64,000 nucleotides of DNA from PALSA-894 sp963757565 (lineage in GTDB: Bacteria > Pseudomonadota > Alphaproteobacteria > Rhizobiales > Xanthobacteraceae). Under the pieces are notes generated by a model that did not search any database, was not told the origin of the DNA, and was given only the letters and a program-made list of their open reading frames with translations. Each line of letters begins with the position of its first letter. The first letter of the stretch is position 1. The position numbers and the translations under genes are program-made. The stretch lies in contig CAVWSB010000010.1 in NCBI GenBank assembly GCA_963757565.1, positions 1 through 64,000 on the forward strand. The letters run 5' to 3'. Below, one piece after another: positions 10,646 through 19,709 of this stretch.

Positions 10646-11379
10646 CCGCGCTCCTCGCCGCCGACAATCTCGAACTTGCCTATGGCGAGGCTCCGGTGTG
10701 CCGCGGCATCTCGATCGAAGTCCATCAAGGTGAAATCGTTGCGCTGATCGGGGCGAACGGCGCAGGCAAATCGACAACGCTGCGTGCCATCGCGGGACTG
10801 CTCGCGCCACGTGCCGGCGCGATCCGATTTGCCGGAGAGGACATCACACGGCTGCCGTCGCATGAACGCACCCAGCGCGGAATCGCGCTGGTGCCCGAGG
10901 GGCGTCATGTGTTTCCGTTCCTGACCGTGCGCGAGAACCTGGAGCTTGGCGGCTTCAAGAGCAGGCGCGATCCCGCCAAGGTTCGCCGCTTGATCGATGG
11001 AATGTTCGACACCTTTCCGCGCCTGCGCGAGCGGGCGGGCCAGAACGCCGGCACGCTCTCGGGTGGCGAGCAGCAGATGCTTGTGCTTGGCCGTGCCATG
11101 ATGTCGGAGCCGAGGCTTTTGTGCCTCGACGAGCCCTCGCTCGGTCTTGCGCCACTCATTGTGCGCGACATTTTCCAGACCATCAGGGCGATCAACGGGG
11201 GCGGCACCAGCGTGCTGCTGGTGGAGCAGAACGCCCGCTATGCGCTCGAAACCGCGAGCCGCGGCTATGTGCTGCAAACCGGCAGTGTCATCGTGAGTGG
11301 GGCATGCGCGGAACTTGCGAGGGACACGCGGGTGCGTGAGGCCTATCTGGGGCGCGCCGCGAGAGCGGAGGCGACATGA
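10642..11379 (+). CDS. Branched-chain amino acid-type ABC transporter ATP-binding protein (LivF-like)
   Basis: 245 residues. Walker A 'GANGAGKSTTLRA', the LivF-type 'GIALVPEGRHVFPFLTVREN', signature 'LSGGEQQMLVLGRAMM', Walker B 'LLCLDEPSLGLAP' and H-loop 'VLLVEQNARYAL' are all intact and in order. The GTG at 10642 overlaps the LivG stop (GTGA) and starts the protein just before 'LLAADNLELAYGE', the normal LivF N-terminus. The end overlaps the SDR start by four bases (ATGA), so transport and metabolism are expressed together. Confidence 0.92.
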   Translation: MTALLAADNLELAYGEAPVCRGISIEVHQGEIVALIGANGAGKSTTLRAIAGLLAPRAGAIRFAGEDITRLPSHERTQRGIALVPEGRHVFPFLTVRENLELGGFKSRRDPAKVRRLIDGMFDTFPRLRERAGQNAGTLSGGEQQMLVLGRAMMSEPRLLCLDEPSLGLAPLIVRDIFQTIRAINGGGTSVLLVEQNARYALETASRGYVLQTGSVIVSGACAELARDTRVREAYLGRAARAEAT

Positions 11380-12143
11380 GCGATCCGGCGCCGCTGAAGG
11401 GCAAGAATGCGGTCATCACGGGCGCGGGCGCAGGGATCGGCCGGGCCATCGCGCTGGCGTTTGCGCGTGCGGGCGCCAACGTCGCCTGCCTCGATCTCGA
11501 TGCGGACGCCGCAAAGGCGACGGCTGCGGAGGCAGCCGCGTGTGGCGCGCGCACCGTCGCGCTTGCGTGCGATGTCGGCGTCGAGAGCGCCGTCATGGCG
11601 GCAGCAGCGGGGGTGCTTTCAGCATTCCCCGCAGTCCACATCCTGGTCAGCGGCGCCGCCGGGTACGATCCCAACGGCACCGTACTCGATCTCTCATGGG
11701 TCGACTGGCGCCGCGTGATGGACGTCAATGTCGGCGGCGCGTTCCTGATGAGCCGCGCGGTGTTGCCCGCCATGATCGCGGCGGGCGGCGGCAGCATCAT
11801 TCTGATCGCCTCGCAGCTTGGCAGCGTCGCGGCCCCGCGGCGCGCGGTTTACTGCACCTCGAAGGGCGCGCTGCTGCAGCTCGCGCGCGCGATGGCGACC
11901 GACCATGCGGCGCAGAACATCCGCGTCAATACGCTTTCACCCGGCGCGGTCGAAACGGATCGTCTGGTCGCGCGCTTTGGCAGCATGGACGAGGCGCGGC
12001 GCGTGTCCGGACCGAAGCACCTGCTCGGCCGCCTCGGTCAGCCGGACGAGATCGCAGCAGCAGCTGTGTTCCTCGCCAGCGATGCATCGAGCTTCATGAC
12101 CGGGTCAGACATGCTGGTCGACGGCGGTTATAACGCAACGTGA
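11376..12143 (+). CDS. Short-chain dehydrogenase/reductase (SDR)
   Basis: 255 residues, classical SDR length. The cofactor motif 'TGAGAGIGR' is at residues 15-23 with 'CLDLD' after strand 2, suggesting NAD(H) preference. Catalytic Ser146, Tyr159 and Lys163 ('YCTSK') are present, as is the C-terminal 'DMLVDGGY'. The structural NNAG motif is replaced by 'VSGAAG' at residues 91-96. The start overlaps LivF by four bases (ATGA), so the enzyme is the last gene of the importer operon and probably oxidises an alcohol derived from the imported compound. Substrate not predictable. Confidence 0.88.
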   Translation: MSDPAPLKGKNAVITGAGAGIGRAIALAFARAGANVACLDLDADAAKATAAEAAACGARTVALACDVGVESAVMAAAAGVLSAFPAVHILVSGAAGYDPNGTVLDLSWVDWRRVMDVNVGGAFLMSRAVLPAMIAAGGGSIILIASQLGSVAAPRRAVYCTSKGALLQLARAMATDHAAQNIRVNTLSPGAVETDRLVARFGSMDEARRVSGPKHLLGRLGQPDEIAAAAVFLASDASSFMTGSDMLVDGGYNAT

Positions 12144-12149
12144 GCGGCG

Positions 12150-13028
12150 CTATTTTCCGAGGATCGACCCCGCCATCGCGCGCGGATCGCGCACCGGCCA
12201 GGTGCCCGCATCGGCCGCAAGAAACAGCTCCTGCAGGTGTGCGTTGAACGCTGTCGGGTCCTCCAGATTGATGTTGTGACCGGCGTTCGGCATCACGACC
12301 AGCGCGGCGGTCGTGATGTTCTTTTTCATGAGGACACCAGGTTCGATGCACGGCCAATCTTCATCGCCGGTCATCACCAGCGTCGGCGCCGTGACGGCCT
12401 TCATCTTGTCGACCAACTCGAACAGCGAAGGGCGCTTGGCCTGCACGCCGCGCATGGTTAGCGCCGCGCCCTCGGTCGAGTGCTCCTTGAGCTGATCGGC
12501 AAACTCGCGCCATCCGCGGGGGTCGCGGTTCTGATGCTGCACGCGCGTCGGTCCAAGCGCGTAGGCCTCGGCAGCCTTCGCCATTGTGAGGTCTTCGAAG
12601 CGCTTCGCCGAGGCTTCCGCCTCCGCGGAGAACTGCGCCCGCTTGTCGGGCTCGGCCCCATAGCCGCAACCCGCAATCACCAGCGAACGGGCGCGGTCCG
12701 GATAGGTGAAGCCGAAATGCAGCGTCGCGAAGCCGCCCATCGACAGCCCGACGATGTGCGCCTTGTCGATCTTGAGGGCATCGAGAACGGCGCGAATGTC
12801 GTCGCGGGCGCGCTCCTGCGAGTATTTCGTGCCCTCCTTTGGGACGTCGGATGGCGGATAGCCGCGCGCATTGACCGTGATACACCGGTAGTAGCGTGCA
12901 AAGTAGCGCACCTGTTGCTCCCACGAGCGATAGTCGCCCGCGAACTCATGGATGAAGACAATCGGGGTGCCCTTGCCGGTCTCCTCGTAATAGAGCTTTA
13001 CGCCATCGTCGGTCGTCAGATGCGGCAT
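12150..13028 (-). CDS. Alpha/beta hydrolase
   Basis: 292 residues from the ATG at 13026-13028 ('MPHLTTDDGVKLYYEETGKG'); an in-frame upstream extension is Arg-rich and unlikely to be coding. The nucleophile elbow 'GLSMGG' places Ser96, the acid is Asp222 or Asp224 in 'MTGDEDWP', and the base is His251 in 'NAGHNINLEDP'. 'FIHEFAGDYRSWEQQVRYFA' matches the oxyanion region of alpha/beta hydrolase fold 1 esterases and C-C hydrolases. It is the last gene of a four- or five-gene minus-strand group (amidase, epimerase, SDR, hydrolase), convergent with the Liv-SDR operon and six bases from its end. Likely hydrolyses an ester, lactone or C-C bond. Confidence 0.88.
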   Translation of the reverse strand: MPHLTTDDGVKLYYEETGKGTPIVFIHEFAGDYRSWEQQVRYFARYYRCITVNARGYPPSDVPKEGTKYSQERARDDIRAVLDALKIDKAHIVGLSMGGFATLHFGFTYPDRARSLVIAGCGYGAEPDKRAQFSAEAEASAKRFEDLTMAKAAEAYALGPTRVQHQNRDPRGWREFADQLKEHSTEGAALTMRGVQAKRPSLFELVDKMKAVTAPTLVMTGDEDWPCIEPGVLMKKNITTAALVVMPNAGHNINLEDPTAFNAHLQELFLAADAGTWPVRDPRAMAGSILGK

Positions 13029-13044
13029 GTGAGGTCTCCTGAAA

Positions 13045-13827
13045 TCAGAATGCGCCAGCGCGCGCCGAGAGGCCCGCATCAATCGTGACGACAGACCCGG
13101 ACGTGTATCCGGAGAGCGGAGAGGCGAGGAACGCCGCCATCGCGCCGATTTCTTCCGGCGTCGCACAGCGTTGGAACGGCAGGGGTTTGCGCAAATCCTG
13201 CCAATTGTTCTCGTCGCCGGTGCGGTCCTTCGCCTTCTTCTTCATCAGCGTCACGATCCGGTCGGTTTCAACCGGGCCTGGGCTCAACGCCACCACGCGG
13301 ATTCCGTCCTTCGCGCTGACACAGCCGAGCGATTGGCTGAACGCTGTCAAAGACGCATTGCCGGCCACGCCGCAAATATATTCCGGATCGTGCGTGTCGG
13401 CCGCGTTGCCAACCACGTTGACGATCACGCCAGCCTTGCGTGCTTTCATGAGTGCATAATATCGCCGGCACATGTTGACGTATCCGAAGACCTTGAGATC
13501 CCAGGCCTTGCGCCAGGTCTCTTCGCTGACGTCGAGCAGCGTGCCGCCCGGGATCGCGCCAGCATTGTTCACCAGGATGTCGATATCGGGGAAGTCCTTG
13601 GCCAGCTTGTCGACGTTGCTGCTGTCTGACAGATCGGCCGCGACGGTGTCGACGCGCACATTGGATGTCTGCGCAATAGTGGACTTCACACCCGCCAGCA
13701 GGTCAGCGCTGCGTGCGACGATGATCACGTTGCAGCCTTCAGCAGCAAAAATCTCTGCCGTCGCGCGGCCGATTCCCTTTGAGGCGCCCGTGATCAACGC
13801 GGTCTTGCCGGCAATCTTCAGATCCAT
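13045..13827 (-). CDS. SDR-family protein with atypical active site
   Basis: 260 residues from the ATG at 13825-13827, with the Rossmann motif 'TGASKGIGRA' (residues 13-22) and a normal 'NNAG' (87-90). At the active site the serine position falls in 'NVVGNAAD' and Tyr150 is followed by 'ICGVAGNASL', so neither the catalytic serine nor the YxxxK lysine is in its usual place. Many environmental SDRs share an AGNASL-like motif after the tyrosine, so this may be a distinct subfamily rather than a dead enzyme. Separated by 16 bases from the downstream hydrolase, so co-transcribed. Confidence 0.85.
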   Translation of the reverse strand: MDLKIAGKTALITGASKGIGRATAEIFAAEGCNVIIVARSADLLAGVKSTIAQTSNVRVDTVAADLSDSSNVDKLAKDFPDIDILVNNAGAIPGGTLLDVSEETWRKAWDLKVFGYVNMCRRYYALMKARKAGVIVNVVGNAADTHDPEYICGVAGNASLTAFSQSLGCVSAKDGIRVVALSPGPVETDRIVTLMKKKAKDRTGDENNWQDLRKPLPFQRCATPEEIGAMAAFLASPLSGYTSGSVVTIDAGLSARAGAF

Positions 13828-13902
13828 GATGTCTCCAGCGGAGGGGCGGGGGCGGGCGAGAACTATGAAGCGCCGGCCAGGCGGCAGCAACAGGCTTGTC
13901 GC

Positions 13903-14772
13903 CTAGCTGCGTCCCGCCTCGATCATACGGCGAACGCCCTCGCGATGACCGATTTTGGCGTGAAATCCGAAATCGCGCGCTGGGGCATCCAAATCGAGGA
14001 CGCCACGCCCGGCCGGTGGCTTCGATGTGTCGATCGCGAGATGCACCGGCTTGCCAGCCGCAGCGCACGCGGCGGCAATATCCTCCGGCGTAACACGCTC
14101 AGGATGCGCCACGAAGTAGGCAAGCTGCGTGCGTGTCTGTGAAAAGCACGCCGCGATTGCGGCATCGGCCGCGTCATCGACGTAGATATAAGGCCAGTCC
14201 GTGAGTGGATCGAGGCGCGCGTCGGTTCTGGCCAGCGCCGCACGCACGATTGTGTCGATGTGGAATTCAGTTTCCCGGCCCGGCCCGTAAACGGCGGTGA
14301 GCCGCAACGAGCATAGGTCGAGTGGCACTTTTCTCCAGAGACCGCGCAGCACGTAATCCATCGCGGCTTTCGAGCAGCCATACGTCGAGTTCGGCCTCAT
14401 CGCGTAGTCTTCGCCAATCGGCTCGTTCTCGTAGAAATTTCCGAGCGCGGCGACTGACGAGCAATACACGAACGTCTTAACATTGTTGGCCATCGCGGCG
14501 TAGAGCAGGTTCATGCTGCCGGTCACGTTGATGGCCAGCACGCCAGCCGGATCGTCGGCCTTGACCATCGGACCCGATACGCCGCCCGCATGGATGATAT
14601 GCGTGATCTGCTCGCGGGCGATGAGAGCGCGGAGACCAGCTTGGTCGGAAAGGTCGTCGATCACTTGCGTGCCCGACGACGGGATGGGATCGAGCCCGAT
14701 CGCCTGTCCGGCGAGACGTACCATGATCGCGCGCCCGACGAAGCCGCTCGAACCCGTCACCAGCACCGTCAT
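13903..14772 (-). CDS. NAD-dependent epimerase/dehydratase family protein
   Basis: 289 residues, extended-SDR type. Glycine-rich motif 'TGSSGFVGRA' at residues 6-15, the 'HAGG' strand-4 segment, Ser-Ser-Val 'YCSSVAAL', and catalytic 'YGCSK' (Tyr and Lys present). 'AVYGPGRE' is the conserved substrate-loop start. Similar proteins oxidise or epimerise sugar nucleotides, but in catabolic gene groups they also act on small hydroxy acids or sugar acids; the context (amidase, hydrolase, two SDRs) favours catabolism. It ends 10 bases from the amidase stop on the same strand. Confidence 0.86.
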   Translation of the reverse strand: MTVLVTGSSGFVGRAIMVRLAGQAIGLDPIPSSGTQVIDDLSDQAGLRALIAREQITHIIHAGGVSGPMVKADDPAGVLAINVTGSMNLLYAAMANNVKTFVYCSSVAALGNFYENEPIGEDYAMRPNSTYGCSKAAMDYVLRGLWRKVPLDLCSLRLTAVYGPGRETEFHIDTIVRAALARTDARLDPLTDWPYIYVDDAADAAIAACFSQTRTQLAYFVAHPERVTPEDIAAACAAAGKPVHLAIDTSKPPAGRGVLDLDAPARDFGFHAKIGHREGVRRMIEAGRS

Positions 14773-14782
14773 TCTGACGCTC

Positions 14783-16054
14783 CTATTGCGGAATGAGCGA
14801 TGCGATCGCGTCCGGCGTCCGGCCGTGCCAATCGCTCCGCGCCTGGATCGCGGCGGTCAGATCCAGAAGCGCGCGATCCGTCCCGAGACGTCCTACGATT
14901 TGGAGACCGACCGGAAGGCCACGATCATCGAACCCGACCGGCAGGGCGACCGCCGGCAGACCAAGCATATTCACGAAACGCGTCAGGCGGCTCAGCTCAT
15001 AGAGCGTGCTCGCGGAAAATGCGGCGTCGCGCGGATCGCATTCTGCAGCGGCGGGTGTACGGATCGTCATGACCGGGAGAACAGAAATATCTGCGGACTG
15101 CAATATCCGCTCGATGAACTCGCCCACGAGAGCGGGCCGCTGCGCCACCGCAGCCGCGAGCGTGGAGTCGTCGATCGCAAGGCCTTTGGTGAGGCGGCGT
15201 CGCAGCACGGCGTCGATCGTGTCTGACTCAAGCAAGGTACGGTGGCAGCGGGCGGCCTCGCCCTGCATGATGGTGAAAACTGGTCGATCGGCAGCATCAA
15301 TCACAGGGAGACCGTCACGCTGATCGAGTGTAACATCGCAAGAGGCAATCGCGTCGATGCCCGCCTGACACGCTTTGCGAACTGAAGGATGTGCGGCCGC
15401 CAGTGCATCATCCAGAACGACAGCCGAGCGAATGGGACTCCCGCGGCCCAGGTTAGCCAGGACGCTGGCTGCCGGGATCATGTCCGCTGCGCCGCGCGCG
15501 AGCAGCCCGATGGTGTCGAGCGTCGGTGCGAGCGGCATGGCGCCACGCGTCGAGACTACACCCCAGGTGGGCTTCCATGCCGTGACACCGCATGCATGCG
15601 CCGGGATGCGCAACGAGCCACCGGTATCCGATCCGAGCGCGACGACAGTCAATCCGCTTGCGACCGCGGCTGCCGACCCGGACGACGACCCGCCCGAGAT
15701 GAAATCCAGGTTCCATGGATTACGAACGCGACCGTGCACGGCATTGTAGCCGGACGGCTCGTAAGCGATTTCAGTCAGCGCGGCGTAGAAGAGACGCACG
15801 GCACCGGCATCGTCGAGCAATCGCAGCACGTCGGCGTAGGCGCAATCCATTGCGGGGAGAGGCCCCGCCAATCCGCCTTGAGGTCGGCGATCGGGCGCGG
15901 CGAAGATGTCTTTCGCCGCGTACGGTAGTCCATTAAGCGTGCCGCCAGGCGGTGAGACCGGTTTACGAAATTGCACGATCGCGTTCAGGCTTAATTCGAG
16001 CGTGTGCGCACGAGTAAGCAGCTCGGCTTCGATGTCCATCATGCAACCCGTCAT
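14783..16054 (-). CDS. Amidase (amidase signature family)
   Basis: 423 residues. The full catalytic set of the amidase signature family is visible: lysine in 'LPYAAKDIF', the cis-serine and Gly-Ser-rich loop 'SGGSSSGSAAAV', and the nucleophile serine in 'GSDTGGSLRIPA'. The C-terminal 'GLPAVALPVGFDDRGLPVGL' is also conserved. The reaction is hydrolysis of a carboxamide to acid and ammonia. Start is uncertain between 16054, 16042 and 16039; a GACGGG sequence fits the 16042 ATG. First gene of the minus-strand group that runs into the epimerase, SDR and hydrolase. Upstream lies repeat B. Confidence 0.9.
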   Translation of the reverse strand: MTGCMMDIEAELLTRAHTLELSLNAIVQFRKPVSPPGGTLNGLPYAAKDIFAAPDRRPQGGLAGPLPAMDCAYADVLRLLDDAGAVRLFYAALTEIAYEPSGYNAVHGRVRNPWNLDFISGGSSSGSAAAVASGLTVVALGSDTGGSLRIPAHACGVTAWKPTWGVVSTRGAMPLAPTLDTIGLLARGAADMIPAASVLANLGRGSPIRSAVVLDDALAAAHPSVRKACQAGIDAIASCDVTLDQRDGLPVIDAADRPVFTIMQGEAARCHRTLLESDTIDAVLRRRLTKGLAIDDSTLAAAVAQRPALVGEFIERILQSADISVLPVMTIRTPAAAECDPRDAAFSASTLYELSRLTRFVNMLGLPAVALPVGFDDRGLPVGLQIVGRLGTDRALLDLTAAIQARSDWHGRTPDAIASLIPQ

Positions 16055-16189
16055 GTCATCGCGAGCCTTGCATGCTTCGCACGCGATCTCACCTGTCGCT
16101 CGATCAGTCGTCGGCCATAGGCGGTGGATGCGCCTTCGTACCGCTCATCCGGTTTTGGCTCTCTGCAGACATACCATGCCTCGCGCGAA

Positions 16190-16625
16190 CGTCTGCTTGG
16201 AGTAACAGGTAGTCGTCTGCGAACTTTATTGAGTTGGCGTCCGGGGCGACAGCAGCGCCGCTCGTCCGTGACAGAAAGCGAACCACGAGACTGCCGCTGC
16301 AAGGGTGTCCTCGCGATTTGCGCAGCTCACGGGTGCGACATTCTCTGTTCGCGCTTCGATCCGCTTATGAGCGCGAATTCTGCCGATATTTCAAAGGCAA
16401 ATCTCGAAAAGCGTACCGTAGGTTCGATTCCCACTTGCTCCGCCATCTAGTCTTATATTCCTAGTCTCGTCGAGAATTTGCGCCAGAAGTGCGGTTTTCC
16501 GCGCCAAATGGGCCCTTCTTGTGAGCAAAGCGAACCACCAGAATGCCCGTTGGCCTGATGACGTGAGCCATTAGGCCGTTTTTCTCCAATCGGCCTTCGC
16601 GTGGTTCGCTTTCCTGAATTCCAAG
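16190..16625 (+). repeat. Interspersed repeat copy B with tRNA-like 3' end
   Basis: Shared elements with copy C, in the same order: 'caggtagtc' (about 16208), AAAGCGAACCAC at 16275-16286 followed by 'gagactgccgc', a 'gtgtcc...cagctcacg' segment, 'tcaaaggcaaat', the tRNA-like 3' end at 16411-16445, 'ttcctagtctcgtcga', AAAGCGAACCAC at 16527-16538 and its inverted partner GTGGTTCGCTTT at 16601-16612. The right half also matches copies A and D. No open reading frame here has a recognisable product. The rest of 16055-16858 shows nothing I can name. Confidence 0.75.
16411..16445 (+). other. tRNA 3'-end fragment (T arm, acceptor strand and CCA), candidate attachment-site remnant
   Basis: The 35 bases include a T arm 'ggttcgattccca' and end 'gctccgcca'. 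The arrangement matches the last third of a serine-type class II tRNA of alphaproteobacteria as I recall it. No matching 5' acceptor strand, D arm or anticodon arm lies upstream, so this is not a complete gene. Integrases often regenerate just this part of a tRNA at an attachment site. A near-identical 35-base copy lies at 24443-24477 in the same orientation. Confidence 0.6.
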
Positions 16626-16858
16626 CAGCGCAGCGTTGGCACAGCTTACGAGCGGCTCTCGCATTGCCTTTCGCAGCCAAATGGACAGCAGAAAGCGATC
16701 GGCGTATTAACTCTAACCCAGTGCAGCCTATCTCATGACATCAATCTATCGTTCAAAGATCTGAGCCTACCGCCAGCGCAATAGTGCTGCGCCCCCAATG
16801 CAATTCCGCAACGCTCGCTGCGCTTCGAAACCAAGTCTACGCGCTGCAGTCCCGGTGT

Positions 16859-18389
16859 TCATGTCTGAACCGGACGCGGGCCTTCCTGGTTGCTCTGCGC
16901 CATCCAGCGCGAGACATGATACGGCTCGCCGGCGAGGCCGACGCAGAAGCTCGCAATGTGCGCGGAAAGCCCTTCGGCAAATTTGCGGCGCTCCGCGTTC
17001 GCCGACAACAACCTCGTGACTACGTCAGAGACCTGGCCTCGCAGACCGCCGTAATCGAGAGCGACGAATTCCCGGTCCCGCAACAGGAGGCGCCCTGCGA
17101 CCATGACGCTCGCCACCGCACTGGTGTCGAACCGAGTGCACCAGTTGGTTTGTCGGATCGTTCAGCGGCACGGAGCCGACATCGGTCAGATCGAGGAACG
17201 TGATGTCGGCACAGGCTCCAACCGCGATGCGGCCGAGGCGATCGCCAAACCCGAGCACTGAAGCGCTTCCACTGGTCGCCATCGCAAAGGCCGTCTCGGT
17301 GTCGATCCATTGCGCGACGTCGGCGGAGAGGATGCGTGACGCGAAGGAGGCCAGTCGCATCGCTTCGAACATGTTTTGATGGTCCGAGCGTTGCGCACCG
17401 TCGGTTCCGATACCTACCGTCACGCCGCGGTCCAGCAGCTTCTTCGCGGGAGCGATGCCGGAGCCAAGCCGCATGTTGCTGCCGGGATATCCGCAACTTT
17501 GCACCCACGATCGGCGAGGCGTGAGATGTCGTCATCGTCGAGCCACACGCAATGGGCGCCCGTGAAATTCGGAGTAAGCAGGCCAACATCATCGAGGTGC
17601 GCGGTCAGCGTCTTGCCATATCGCCGAACGCCCGACAGGGCCTGCACGCGCAACTCAGCCAGTGCATGTGCACGCCAAGTCCGAACTCCTCTGCGAGGAC
17701 CTGGATTGCCTGATGAAATTATCGCTGCAGTGAAGCGGGATCGTGGGCGCGATCGCGGGTCTGATCTGCGCGCGATCGAATGACCAACGGTCTACGATAT
17801 TGCGGCACGCACCAGGCGTTGCCCCGGCGGGTTCAAGCCTGACCTTGTCGAGCTGCGCGCGATAGGAAGCAGGCAAGGCTTCGGCGAGGCGCGGTATCGC
17901 CTCGAAAAGCGACCGGTCAGCAATCATCGGAGCGATAACGGCGCGGATTCCGGCATCACGGTAACCGCGCGCGACCGCGTCGATGCCCTCGACGGTCGGA
18001 ACGGGAAACTCGGCGTAGAGATCACGTAAACCGCGGTGCAGCCGCGACGGACCAGTTCGATGCCGTTGAGCAGCGCCGAAAGATACTTGTATTCCAGTTC
18101 GCGCCCGCCGATTCATCCACGGGCCAGCGTTGAGCAGAAGTTCAAGCGACCAGCGATCGCCCATGCCTTTGCACAAGCTCCCGTGCCCATGCAATGGGCA
18201 TTCACAAGGCCCGGGATCAGAAGTCGGTCCGTGACATCGACGGTCTCGGCGTCGACCGGCGCTGCTATGCCGGGCAGGCCGATCTCAACGATGAACTCCG
18301 TCTGTGATGAGGACGTCTTTCTCTTCGGCGGCGTGCGCGAGCGCGTTCAGCAGCTTACCGTTACGCAGGATCAGGCTTCTTGATGCCAT
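16859..18389 (-). pseudogene. Amidohydrolase/deaminase family protein, multiple frameshifts
   Basis: Joined frames from the ATG at 18387-18389 give 'LILRNGKLLNALAHAAEEKD', then 'RLLIPGLVNAH' with a metal-binding HxHGH region, 'LYAEFPVPTVEGIDAVARGY', 'GAHCVWLDDDDISRLAD', 'GIGTDGAQRSDHQNMFEAMR' and the C-terminus. This is the layout of the guanine/8-oxoguanine/melamine-type deaminase branch of the amidohydrolases: Zn ligands HxH, His, His and Asp are all traceable. At least six frame changes are needed and no intact protein is possible. It is the last gene of the decayed minus-strand operon. The substrate is presumably a heterocycle or guanidine-like nitrogen compound. Confidence 0.75.
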
Positions 18390-18445
18390 GGATAACCCGT
18401 GCACATGCCGTGGCAGTGGAGCGACCAAACTCCTGACGGCAAACC

Positions 18446-19538
18446 TCAGGATGACAGCAGATCGAGGTACATCGGGTAAACCCAATCGTAGTGCTCGTCA
18501 TACCATTGGGAGCGGATCAGCAACTGCTTCGACAAATTCGCCGGACTCAGCGGGTTGCGCCACTTGTACTGGTCCGGCACCAGCGCGCTCGCCGCGGGAT
18601 TGGCCGGGCCGTAGCCATATCCGACGAACATCTCGGCCTGCCGTTCCGGCTTCTGCGTCGAGGCGATGAAGCGATAGACGTCCTTCCCGGCCAGAATCTT
18701 CTTCGGTACGATCCAGACGCCAGGAACCATGACGCCTTGATCGAACGAGAACTTGATGCGGCCTTGGGTATCGTCACCGAGGATCTGCGCGCGCGTGCTC
18801 CAGATGCTGCCGATCGTGACCTCGCCGTCACGCAGAAGGGCTTGGCTTTCGGTCCCCGAACCCCAGAAAATCGTTTCGGATTTGATCTCCTTGAGTTTCT
18901 TCAGCGCGCGATCCACATCGATCGGATAGATCTTCGCCAACGGCACGCCATCGGCCATCAAGGCGGCCTCGAGGACGCCGTTGAAGCCTTTCCAGAACGT
19001 CCGCTTGCCCGGAAATTCCTTCAGATTCCAGACGTCAGCCCAGCTCGTCGGTGCCTTGCTCAGTTTGGCGGAGTTGTACGTGATCACATTGCTAAAGACG
19101 CCGTTCGCTACCGCCCACTGATAGACGAACTCGGGAACGACCTTGCTCTTGTCGACGATCGAATAGTCGATCTCGTCGAGATAGCCAGCCTTGCCAAGCA
19201 AGAATGAGGTATGCGGAACCAGTCCGCGATATCCCAGGTGATCTTTCCGGAACTCCGCAATCGTTCGCAGCTTGCCGGCGGTCGGGCCGGAGGTATCGGT
19301 CGTCGAGGCAACTCCGGATTCGGTTTCGAACGGCTTCGTGTAAGCCTTCTCCAGCCACTTCGCGTTATCGCCACCCCAGTTGATCATGTGAATGGAGCCG
19401 GCGGCATGCGCCTCTTCCGCGGTCATGAGGCCCGCGCCACAGTCCCGCGAGAAATGTCCGGCGATTGATCTGCGCCGTTTCCGCCCGTTCGACCATGATC
19501 TGGCGGAGATCTTCCGAGAACGATTGCACCTTCGTCAT
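18446..19538 (-). pseudogene. Polyamine-type ABC transporter substrate-binding protein (PotD-like), one N-terminal frameshift
   Basis: The main frame, 'GSIHMINWGGDNAKWLEKAY' to 'YPMYLDLLSS', is a complete mature spermidine/putrescine-binding-like protein of about 320 residues. The natural N-terminus is in another frame: from ATG 19536-19538, 'MTKVQSFSEDLRQIMVERAE' leads into a twin-arginine-like 'NRRTFLAGL', and the two parts join near 19440 after one base change. If the shift is real the protein lacks its export signal. It sits between the two amidohydrolase pseudogenes in the same operon as the PotABC-like genes. Least damaged gene of that block. Confidence 0.78.
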
Positions 19539-19709
19539 GCCAGCCCCTTGTCGCGCACATCTTGATGCGCACTACCTCGACATTCCCGGTCGAACGCATT
19601 GTGATCGCCTCACACCCGATTGCAATTCAATTCCGCGCCGGCCGCGCTCACGACGTGTGCATCATGCCTAGTGCAGGTAGCTTCGACGATCGGCCGCGTC
19701 CGGCAGTTG

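Noticed and set aside
13029..13166. N-terminal extension of the alpha/beta hydrolase
   Set aside because: Arg/Ser-rich, overlaps the SDR gene, and the protein from 13028 has the standard hydrolase start.
16381..16445. Complete tRNA gene ending at 16445
   Set aside because: Only the T arm and 3' acceptor strand are present; no 5' acceptor, D arm or anticodon arm pairs upstream. The same holds at 24477.
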